From contig JAAZNS010000215.1 in assembly GCA_012798185.1 (NCBI GenBank), positions 1 through 6,421 on the forward strand: a stretch of 6,421 nt of DNA, given 5' to 3'. The notes under the pieces were generated by a model, which was not told the DNA's origin, made no database searches, and saw only the letters and a list, made by a program, of their open reading frames with translations. The position numbers and the translations under genes are program-made. Positions 1 to 5,047 of the stretch are shown here, piece by piece. Position 1 is the stretch's first letter; each line of letters starts with the position of its first letter. Source of the DNA: Chloroflexota bacterium (lineage in GTDB: Bacteria; Chloroflexota; Anaerolineae; Anaerolineales; UBA4823).

Positions 1-427
1 GTATGTTAAATTCAGCAAATCTTTGCTCGTTTGCTTTTGTATCTTGAATCTGCGCCAATTGCTCATTCCATCTTTCCGGCGACCAAATTTCAAAGTAGTT
101 ACCTACCCCAACAATAATGATTTCTGTATCCAGTCCCGCAGCCTGACGCAAGAATTGAGGTATTAATATTCTCCCTGCGCCATCGATTTCAACTCTTTCG
201 CCTGTCGAATAAATCAATCGCCTCAGGAGGCGGACTTTTGGATCGGTGATACTTTCTGAATCTACACGCTGATTTATCAATTCAAATGTTTTACTGGTTA
301 AAACCATTAGATTTTGATCTAACCCCTGGATTATGTAAGCGCCGTCAGCCAACATATCCCGAAAACGGGCTGGTATAATGAGTCTGCCTTTATTGTCGAG
401 ATTATGCTGGTACTGACCAAGGAACAT
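1..427 (-). CDS. mraZ: Transcriptional regulator MraZ (3' end cut by window edge)
   Basis: MraZ is a DNA-binding regulator of the division/cell-wall gene cluster that acts as a ring-shaped oligomer on its own promoter. The reading frame starts at ATG 427 and is open for 142 codons to the window edge; the family is usually about 140-150 residues, so only a few codons should be missing. Two AbrB/SpoVT-like halves are visible, each with the diagnostic motif: DNKGRLIIPARFR at residues 11-23 and DGAGRILIPQFLR at 82-94. The start fits because the protein begins MFLGQYQHNLD, as the family does. A weak GAGAGAG purine run lies 8 nt upstream. The next gene leftwards should be rsmH, but it is outside the window. 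Promoter and operator upstream suggest autorepression. Identity is very secure. Confidence 0.95.
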   Translation of the reverse strand, partial: MFLGQYQHNLDNKGRLIIPARFRDMLADGAYIIQGLDQNLMVLTSKTFELINQRVDSESITDPKVRLLRRLIYSTGERVEIDGAGRILIPQFLRQAAGLDTEIIIVGVGNYFEIWSPERWNEQLAQIQDTKANEQRFAEFNI

Positions 428-452
428 ATGTTCTACTCTCTCATTTAAAGGG

Positions 453-479
453 GGAACGCCGGGGGCTAACCGGCGCTCC
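453..479 (-). other. GC-rich hairpin in mraZ 5' leader
   Basis: On the minus strand GGAGCGCCGG (479-470) and CCGGCGTTCC (462-453) form a 10-bp stem with one G-U pair and a 7-nt loop. It lies in the predicted mraZ leader about 25 nt before the start codon and touches the last GTGG operator box. No T-run follows it, so it is not an intrinsic terminator. It may affect translation or mRNA stability, but its function is unknown. Confidence 0.55.
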
Positions 480-511
480 ACTCCCTCCCACTTTATACCA
501 CAAACATCCAC
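478..511 (-). promoter_or_regulatory. MraZ operator: four GTGG boxes at 10-bp period
   Basis: Four GTGG boxes on the minus strand (CCAC on the plus strand at 478-481, 488-491, 498-501 and 508-511) repeat with an exact 10-bp period, one helical turn. Known MraZ boxes are short G-rich direct repeats (TGGGN, or AAAGTG-type in mollicutes) with the same period, and AAAGTGGGAG here fits both. The array starts right after the -10 element and covers the expected transcription start, an ideal position for repression. That MraZ binds here is inferred from this match and from the adjacent gene. Confidence 0.85.
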
Positions 512-540
512 AGTATATACTATTTTCTTTCGAATTGCAA
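512..540 (-). promoter_or_regulatory. mraZ promoter (sigma70-type)
   Basis: On the minus strand a -35 box TTGCAA (540-535) is followed after 17 bp by a -10 box TATACT (517-512). Both are close to the housekeeping consensus and the spacing is optimal. The expected start is near 505, which gives a leader of about 78 nt before mraZ and places the GTGG operator across the start site. Confidence 0.75.
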
Positions 541-668
541 GAGTCATTTCAGATTGATTTTTTTTGAATCCCCTCAAATTGTTCATTGAGTTACTTTTTT
601 GCCCCTATTTTCATACAAATATTCCATTTTTCATGTATAATATTTATAGATTTCATTGTAAATATACT

Positions 669-697
669 TTGAATTACTTTTGGATAGTTTTGATAAT
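669..697 (+). promoter_or_regulatory. Candidate promoter in mraZ-recX gap
   Basis: TTGAAT (669-674) and GATAAT (692-697) are separated by 17 bp, a reasonable housekeeping promoter. Transcription would start near 704, just before the GTGAACACC inverted repeat, and run rightwards to the terminator at 1060-1100 or on into recX. In AT-rich DNA such pairs also arise by chance, so this is tentative. Confidence 0.4.
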
Positions 698-710
698 TCT
701 TTATGATTTC

Positions 711-762
711 GTGAACACCTAATTTATTCTTTCTTTTTCATTCATCTAATCATGGTGTTCAC
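711..762. repeat. 9-bp perfect inverted repeat GTGAACACC / GGTGTTCAC
   Basis: The arms are 711-719 and 754-762, with 34 bp between them. This is either a stem of a plus-strand RNA or a pair of operator half-sites placed just after the candidate start near 704. The arm carries GAAC/GTTC cores like those in some LexA sites, but the spacing is not that of a single LexA operator. Confidence 0.6.
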
Positions 763-850
763 TAAGTGCCTGCCGCGGTTTTTCTTGTTTGATTTTTTGC
801 GGTCTTTTGCTTGATTATGATCTTCGATTATGATTGTTATGGTGCGTTTT

Positions 851-894
851 GACAGTTTGATTCTCAAGGACTTTAAGTTCTTGGGATAATTGTC
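851..894 (+). other. Long two-part stem-loop
   Basis: The lower stem GACAGTT (851-857) pairs with AATTGTC (888-894). A small internal loop separates it from the upper stem, TCTCAAGGAC (862-871) with GTTCTTGGGA (877-886), capped by a 5-nt loop TTTAA. This gives 17 pairs, three of them G-U on the plus strand (855/890, 864/884, 869/879). The minus strand would lose all three as A-C mismatches, so an RNA element read from the plus strand is the better explanation. Confidence 0.55.
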
Positions 895-972
895 TTATTC
901 TTCAGGTTAGTTTTTCTGTTTTTACTCGCCTGTATCAATCATCGGATAGGATTATGTCGTATTTGTGATCTG

Positions 973-1001
973 TTTACAATTAATCGACTTATTAATACAA
1001 A
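973..1001 (+). promoter_or_regulatory. Weak candidate promoter upstream of recX
   Basis: TTTACA (973-978) is followed after 17 bp by TACAAA (996-1001), a modest match to the -35 and -10 consensus. It would start a transcript near 1008 that meets the terminator at 1060-1100 before reaching recX. It overlaps the paired helices at 944-1022, so it may be coincidental. Confidence 0.25.
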
Positions 1002-1059
1002 TTCATGCTTTAATGCCTATCCAATAATAATTCAATGAGATCATCTTCTTGCAATATTT

Positions 1060-1100
1060 GGCCGTGATCAATCGAGGCAGGATCACGGCCGGAATTTTTT
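1060..1100 (+). terminator. Strong intrinsic terminator 15 nt before recX
   Basis: GGCCGTGATC (1060-1069) and GATCACGGCC (1081-1090) form a perfect 10-bp GC-rich stem with an 11-nt loop, followed by GGAA and six T residues (1095-1100). The T-run is only on the plus-strand side, so it stops rightward transcription. No gene precedes it on this strand within the window, so it must end an unannotated upstream transcript, attenuate recX, or both. Confidence 0.85.
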
Positions 1101-1115
1101 AATAAGTAGAAATTT

Positions 1116-1751
1116 ATGACTAAAATCATTACTGCCTTGAAAGTTCAATCGAAAAATCGAAATCGTATTAATGTATTTCTTGACGGGCAATTTGCTTTTG
1201 GGTTATCTCGGATTGTTGCAGCCTGGCTAAAGGTGGGTCAAGAGCTTACAGATGAAAAAATCACCTCTTTGCTTGCCGACGATGAACTAGAATCCGCTTA
1301 TCAACGCGCCCTGAATTTCATCTCAATTCGAGATCGATCTTCTGCAGAAATTCGTCAGTTTTTGTCTAAACACAATACCCCTCATCATTTAATCGATGAA
1401 ACATTGAAACGGATGAAAGGAAATCATCTGCTCGATGATATTAATTTTGCTCAAACCTGGATCGAAAACCGCTCGGAATTTAAACCGCGTAGCCGACGCG
1501 CCTTATCACTGGAATTGCATCATAAAGGGATACCCCAGGAGATTATCGAGCAGTCTTTGGAACGGATTGACGAAGAGGAATTAGCCTTAAGAGCTGCCCA
1601 GAAATTTGCTCGTAAATATTCTCATTTAGATTGGATCGAATTTCGTAAAAAAATGCTGGGGCTCTTAGCCCGGCGTGGATTCACGTATGAATTATCATCC
1701 CGTGTAATTTCACAAGTATGGAAAGAAGTAAATTCATTGGAATTATCTTGA
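1116..1751 (+). CDS. recX: Regulatory protein RecX
   Basis: RecX binds RecA filaments and modulates strand exchange and the SOS response; it is cytoplasmic. At 211 residues it is within the family range. The N-terminal region (about 3-45) holds the conserved beta-rich segment with FLDGQFAFGLSR. Three-helix RecX repeats follow: one around 60-100 (RDRSSAEIRQFLSKHN), one around 105-150 (LLDDINFAQTWIENR, then RSRRALSLELHHKGI), and a C-terminal one around 155-205 with LLARRGFTYELSSRVI. The ATG fits the family N-terminus, but the site has no clear Shine-Dalgarno sequence and sits just 15 nt after a terminator T-run. recA, the usual neighbour, is not directly upstream; rny follows in the same direction. 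Expression probably relies on readthrough or a very short leader. Confidence 0.94.
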   Translation: MTKIITALKVQSKNRNRINVFLDGQFAFGLSRIVAAWLKVGQELTDEKITSLLADDELESAYQRALNFISIRDRSSAEIRQFLSKHNTPHHLIDETLKRMKGNHLLDDINFAQTWIENRSEFKPRSRRALSLELHHKGIPQEIIEQSLERIDEEELALRAAQKFARKYSHLDWIEFRKKMLGLLARRGFTYELSSRVISQVWKEVNSLELS

Positions 1752-1760
1752 TTGACAATG

Positions 1761-1796
1761 AGTAACGATTTTTGCCAGCATGGGTAAGGCGTTACT
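1761..1796 (+). other. Stem-loop between recX and rny
   Basis: AGTAACG (1761-1767) pairs perfectly with CGTTACT (1790-1796). Inside, TTGCC (1772-1776) can pair with GGTAA (1783-1787) using one G-U. No T-run follows, so it is not a terminator. It ends 14 nt before the rny GAGGT ribosome-binding site and could affect rny translation or be a processing site; either role is speculative. Confidence 0.45.
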
Positions 1797-1821
1797 ACGA
1801 TGATAATAAAGAGGTAGATTT

Positions 1822-3348
1822 ATGGAAATTTGGATATGGGTAATAATCATTCTATTGACAATCGCCGGAGGCGTAATCGGCTTTTTTATTAAACAAGCAC
1901 TCGTTGAAAGAGCACTCGAAAAAGAACGCGCCGACGCCAACCGGATTTTAACCGAAGCAACTCAAAAAGCTCAAGATATTGAACTGGAAGCCAAGAATAA
2001 AGCGCTTGAATTACGCCAGGCAGCCGAATCAGAAATTGTTCGGCGGAGAAATGAAATCAGCAGGGAAGAAGACCGTCTGCAAAAACGCCGCGAAGAATTG
2101 GACATCCGAGCAGACCGCCTGGAAAAACGTGAACAGGCTATCAATAAACGGCAAAGTTTAATCGATAAACGCGCTAATGATGTTGAAAAATTATATGCGC
2201 AGCAAATGGAAGAATTACAACGCATCTCCGCCATGACCATCGATGAGGCTCGTCAGCTTTTATTGGAAGAAGTAGAGAAAGAAACCCGTTCTGATATGGC
2301 AAGGATCATCCGTCAAATCGAAGCTGAAGCTAAGGAAGAAGGTGAACGTCGGGCGCGGGGCATTTTAACCACTGCAATCCAGCGTGTGGCATCCGAACAT
2401 GTATCTGAAATTACTACCTCCGTGGTGCCCTTACCTTCGGATGAAATGAAAGGACGGATCATCGGTCGCAATGGACGCAACATCCATGCATTCGAACAAG
2501 CTGCCGGGGTTGATGTTATTGTCGATGATACACCCGAAGCTGTCACGATATCCTGCTTCGACCCAGTTCGAAGAGAGGTTGCCCGCCGGTCTTTGGAAAA
2601 ACTCGTTCTGGATGGGCGTATTCATCCGGCACATATCGAAAAAATTCTCAAAAATGAACAAAAAGAAGTCGAACGGATTATTGTTGAAGCGGGTGAAGAA
2701 GCAGCATATGATGCAGGTGTACCCGGGCTGCACCCGGAAATTATTAAAATGCTGGGAAGGTTGAAATATCGAACTTCATACGGTCAAAATCAATTAACCC
2801 ATGCTGTAGAAACTGCAAAATTAGCAGCTGTTATTGCCTCCGAATTGGGCGCTGATGTCGAAGTTTGTAAAGCAGGTGCCCTGCTCCACGATTTGGGCAA
2901 AGCTATGGATTATAACGTCGAGGGAACACACGCTCAGATTGGCGCAGAATATGTCCGCCGATTTGGTGTCAATAGTAAAATTGTCAATGCTATTGCCTCG
3001 CACCACCACGAAGAAGAGCAAGAATCGGTTGAAGCCGCAATTATCGAAGCCGCTGATGCCATATCAGGCGCACGGCCGGGCGCACGGCGTGAAAGCCTGG
3101 AACAATACTTGAAACGAGTACGCGCCCTGGAAGAAATTGCCGATTCTTATAAGGGAGTCAGTCAAAGCTATGCTTTGCAAGCTGGCCGAGAAATCCGCAT
3201 TTTCGTGCGGCCGGAAGATATCGACGACCTGGATGCCATCCGTTTGGCGCGAGACATCGCTAAAAAAGTCGAGGAAACCATGCAATACCCTGGTCAGATA
3301 AAGGTCACTGTCATCCGGGAGACTCGTGCAGTAGATTACGCAAAATAG
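1822..3348 (+). CDS. rny: Ribonuclease Y
   Basis: RNase Y is a membrane-anchored endoribonuclease that starts mRNA decay and processing. The 508-residue protein has the full family layout (about 520 residues in Bacillus). It has one N-terminal membrane helix (about 4-23) and a long charged coiled coil (about 27-195). The KH domain (about 200-270) carries the RNA-binding loop GRNG at 215-218 within GRIIGRNGRN. The HD phosphohydrolase domain (about 323-415) has H327, the metal-binding H356-D357 in ALLHDLGKA, H370 and HHH at 394-396. The C-terminal domain runs to the end. The start is supported by GAGGT at 1811-1815, 6 nt upstream, and by the membrane helix beginning at once. It lies 70 nt after recX with no good promoter between them, so cotranscription is likely. 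No key residue is missing. Confidence 0.98.
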   Translation: MEIWIWVIIILLTIAGGVIGFFIKQALVERALEKERADANRILTEATQKAQDIELEAKNKALELRQAAESEIVRRRNEISREEDRLQKRREELDIRADRLEKREQAINKRQSLIDKRANDVEKLYAQQMEELQRISAMTIDEARQLLLEEVEKETRSDMARIIRQIEAEAKEEGERRARGILTTAIQRVASEHVSEITTSVVPLPSDEMKGRIIGRNGRNIHAFEQAAGVDVIVDDTPEAVTISCFDPVRREVARRSLEKLVLDGRIHPAHIEKILKNEQKEVERIIVEAGEEAAYDAGVPGLHPEIIKMLGRLKYRTSYGQNQLTHAVETAKLAAVIASELGADVEVCKAGALLHDLGKAMDYNVEGTHAQIGAEYVRRFGVNSKIVNAIASHHHEEEQESVEAAIIEAADAISGARPGARRESLEQYLKRVRALEEIADSYKGVSQSYALQAGREIRIFVRPEDIDDLDAIRLARDIAKKVEETMQYPGQIKVTVIRETRAVDYAK

Positions 3349-3370
3349 AATTGTTCTGTTTGATTTTTTT
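3343..3370 (+). terminator. Weak candidate terminator after rny
   Basis: AAATAGAA (3343-3350, including the rny TAG stop) can pair with TTCTGTTT (3354-3361), 8 pairs with one G-U and a 3-nt loop, followed by GA and seven T residues (3364-3370). The T-run and position fit a terminator, but the stem is AT-rich and weak. Confidence 0.4.
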
Positions 3371-3429
3371 ATAATTTGCTGGCTTCTTATCTGCAAAGGG
3401 TTGCTTAGCTAGTTTTTGAGAACAAAGCA

Positions 3430-3479
3430 AATGATAATTGGGCTCCTAGCTGCGTGGTGTTCTGGCAAAATTTATCATT
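3430..3479. repeat. Inverted repeat in the convergent rny / hydrolase gap
   Basis: AATGATAATT (3430-3439) pairs with AATTTATCATT (3469-3479) with one bulged base and about 29 nt between the arms. The right arm includes two bases of the hydrolase stop codon on the minus strand, where a T-rich stretch follows the structure. It may help end the minus-strand operon, but it is too AT-rich and too widely spaced for a confident terminator call. Confidence 0.3.
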
Positions 3480-4110
3480 AGATTAAAAACGGATTATATA
3501 ATTTCTCCTCCCCCACTGTTGTTTCCGGTCCATGACCGGATAAAAGGCGCGTTTCATCTGGTAAAGTAATAATAAATTGCTTAATACTTTCGATTAATTT
3601 ATCATAATTTCCGCCTGGTAGATCTGTCCGCCCAATACTGCCTTGAAATATAGTATCTCCACAAAACACGATCGCCTCTGCTCGACAATAATAGACAACA
3701 TGCCCTGGCGTATGCCCCGGTGTATGGAATACTTCAAACTCATTTTCACCTAAATACAACTTTTGCCCGTGATCCAACTTAATATCAGGCAGCGGTCCGG
3801 GATCAATTTGCATCCCAAATAGAGGGGCAATGCCTTGCGATTTCCACAAATCCATATCATCTTCATGCAATGCAATCTTTGGTGGCGGTGTTTGCATGTT
3901 ACACAATTCTGCAACACCTCCCAAATGATCAAAATGCGCATGGGTCAGCCATATTTGGTTAATATGAAATCCTTGTTGCTCGGCGGTTTTTAAGATATAT
4001 TTCCCATCCCACGCAGGGTCGATAACGACCGCACTTTTGGTTTTTGGGTCCGACATAAAATAGCAATTGGTTTGTACCAATCCTAAAACAAGCGTTGAGA
4101 TATTAAGCAT
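3478..4110 (-). CDS. MBL-fold metallo-hydrolase, glyoxalase II-like
   Basis: A 210-residue metallo-beta-lactamase-fold hydrolase, probably cytoplasmic as no signal peptide is visible. All metal ligands are present: THAHFDH with H57, H59, D61 and H62; H133 in HTPGHTPGH; D152 in FCGDTIF; and H193 in LSGHGPETT. The segments SIGRTDLPGG and GEEKLYNPFL near the end are typical of the short glyoxalase II-like (YcbL/GloC-type) branch, which cleaves thioesters such as S-lactoylglutathione. The separate C-terminal substrate domain of classical GloB is absent, so the true substrate is uncertain. The start at ATG 4110 has AAAGGA at 4126-4121 on the minus strand, 10 nt before it. The start lies inside the end of the upstream membrane-protein gene (8-nt overlap), so the two are probably translationally coupled. 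Confidence 0.9.
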   Translation of the reverse strand: MLNISTLVLGLVQTNCYFMSDPKTKSAVVIDPAWDGKYILKTAEQQGFHINQIWLTHAHFDHLGGVAELCNMQTPPPKIALHEDDMDLWKSQGIAPLFGMQIDPGPLPDIKLDHGQKLYLGENEFEVFHTPGHTPGHVVYYCRAEAIVFCGDTIFQGSIGRTDLPGGNYDKLIESIKQFIITLPDETRLLSGHGPETTVGEEKLYNPFLI

Positions 4111-4888
4111 GAGATGGTTTTCCTTTATTCGAATTCGTTTTTGATATAAAACAGATGATTAAATCCAATTCAAACGCTAAACCAACAAAAAAACCTAAAC
4201 TGCCCAAAAGACGGGCAAAATCACTGCTTAAACCAAAAAATCCAATCGCAGAACACTCAATTTTCTGAGTGGAAAGCAATTTGCGGATAACATTTCCATC
4301 TTTCGATACATACTGAGAATGCAGCCATAACATTCCTTGAAAAACACCCTCCCGCTCGGGTTCAATCGTCCAGTAAAAACGCACTATTTGACCAGGTCGA
4401 AAAGATTTGATCACATCACCTGCTGGCGAAAATAAAATCCCATCCAAATCCAGACGTGTTTCAACCAAAATATTGTATATCGAGATTATTGGTAAACCAA
4501 TAATAGCTGAAGATTGGATTTCTTCTTTCTGATCTGCGGTTGATTTACCCTCCACTTCTGAAAAATTTGAAACCAAATCCAGCCGTATAATTTCCGAATC
4601 GCCTACACGGACTTTCGAGGGAGCATCAATAATTAATTGATAATTCAAAGATTCAGAGGTTTTCCCAGGGTTTTCTTCTAAATGCCATGGCGTTGGTATA
4701 AGATTCTGAGTGCTATTCGCTGCGGTAATCGAACCATTATTTATGTTATTTTCACTTAATTGAATTTCTGGGAAATTTACCGGAAAGATCTTTACCTCCC
4801 TGGGGAATTGCCATTCTCCCCATACCAGCATGGATATTGCAACAATGATTATGATTACACCAAGGCTGTGACGGATTTTTAACAACAT
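4103..4888 (-). CDS. Uncharacterised two-TM membrane protein
   Basis: I do not recognise this 261-residue protein. A positively charged start (MLLKIRH) and a hydrophobic run at about 9-23 form an N-terminal membrane helix or uncleaved signal anchor. A second hydrophobic segment lies at about 226-248, followed by a basic tail (SKTNSNKGKPSH) that would be cytoplasmic. The middle (about 25-220) would then lie outside the cytoplasm. It is rich in alternating hydrophobic residues, as in beta-sandwich domains, around VRVGDSEIIRLDLV (93-106), VETRLDLDG (142-150) and FYWTIEPEREGVFQGMLWLH (171-190). That last pattern (W.I.P...G....LWL) recalls, from memory only, beta-sandwich modules in bacterial signalling proteins. 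It overlaps the downstream hydrolase by 8 nt, so the pair is an operon. There is no Shine-Dalgarno site; a TATAAT 7 nt upstream suggests a leaderless message. Confidence 0.75.
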   Translation of the reverse strand: MLLKIRHSLGVIIIIVAISMLVWGEWQFPREVKIFPVNFPEIQLSENNINNGSITAANSTQNLIPTPWHLEENPGKTSESLNYQLIIDAPSKVRVGDSEIIRLDLVSNFSEVEGKSTADQKEEIQSSAIIGLPIISIYNILVETRLDLDGILFSPAGDVIKSFRPGQIVRFYWTIEPEREGVFQGMLWLHSQYVSKDGNVIRKLLSTQKIECSAIGFFGLSSDFARLLGSLGFFVGLAFELDLIICFISKTNSNKGKPSHA

Positions 4889-4895
4889 GTCAACT

Positions 4896-4901
4896 ATTAT
4901 A
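4896..4901 (-). promoter_or_regulatory. -10 box for the membrane protein / hydrolase operon
   Basis: A perfect TATAAT on the minus strand ends 7 nt before ATG 4888. No good -35 is visible at 16-18 bp upstream (only CTTTCT-like sequence). If used, transcription would start at or within a base or two of the ATG, giving a leaderless mRNA, which agrees with the lack of a ribosome-binding site. Confidence 0.5.
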
Positions 4902-4946
4902 CGATATGAAATATCAATAGAAAGATTTTGTATTCGTTAGCCACTC

Positions 4947-4975
4947 TTGGTAATCTCACTATTCCGTGCTAAACT
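4947..4975 (+). promoter_or_regulatory. Candidate tnaA promoter
   Basis: TTGGTA (4947-4952) and TAAACT (4970-4975) are spaced by 17 bp, giving a start near 4982 and a leader of about 66 nt. The leader has no short ORF with a tryptophan codon, so no TnaC-type attenuation is visible. It diverges from the TATAAT of the minus-strand operon. Confidence 0.5.
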
Positions 4976-5047
4976 CATTATCATCATAAAGAAAACCTGA
5001 GTAATAACCAATATATAAAAAAGACATCCAAATATCAGGAGGCATTC

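Larger units (their letters stand above)
704..1100 (+). ncRNA. Candidate structured non-coding RNA or recX leader
   Basis: A plus-strand transcript from the promoter-like pair at 669-697 to the terminator at 1060-1100 would be about 400 nt and could fold into successive helices. GTGAACACC (711-719) pairs with GGTGTTCAC (754-762). A 17-bp two-part hairpin spans 851-894. GGATAGGATTA (944-954) pairs with TAATGCCTATCC (1011-1022) with one bulged G, and encloses ATTTGT/ACAAAT (961-966/997-1002) and ATTAAT/ATTAAT (979-984/991-996). The 851-894 stem uses three G-U pairs that would be A-C mismatches on the other strand, which favours a plus-strand RNA. It resembles no RNA family I recognise. Boundaries and existence are inferred. 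Confidence 0.35.
541..1115. other. Long gene-free region between mraZ and recX
   Basis: No convincing protein-coding frame is present on either strand. Stops are frequent and the few ATG-started frames are at most about 30 codons without a Shine-Dalgarno site. The plus strand is strikingly T-rich. The region contains inverted repeats (711-762, 851-894, 944-1022), two short direct repeats (GATTATGAT at 813-821 and 826-834; TTTTGC at 795-800 and 805-810), promoter-like pairs and a strong terminator at 1060-1100. I saw no consensus motif of RNase P RNA, SRP RNA, tmRNA or a tRNA. Confidence 0.7.

Noticed and set aside
633..722. A 29-codon plus-strand ORF starting at ATG 633
   Set aside because: No ribosome-binding site, AT-rich random composition, and it overlaps the candidate promoter at 669-697.
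590..740. Minus-strand open stretch of about 49 codons
   Set aside because: No usable start near its beginning, no recognisable protein pattern, and low-complexity A-rich composition.
752..889. Chain of three tiny plus-strand ORFs (752-814, 817-852, 839-889) that could be leader peptides
   Set aside because: None has a Shine-Dalgarno site, the codon content looks random and T-rich, and the last one is fully explained by the 851-894 stem-loop.
1752..1807. Perfect TTGACA (1752-1757) and GATAAT (1802-1807) as an rny promoter
   Set aside because: They are 44 bp apart, and neither has a suitable partner at 16-18 bp.
1971..2733. Several overlapping ORFs of 60-100 codons on both strands inside rny
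   Set aside because: They are shadows of the rny coding frame, with no start signals and no family resemblance.
4896..4975. A shared operator between the divergent tnaA and membrane-protein promoters
   Set aside because: I found no clear inverted or direct repeat in this stretch to support a regulator site.
4976..5047. TnaC-like leader peptide before tnaA
   Set aside because: There is no short ORF with a tryptophan codon in the leader.
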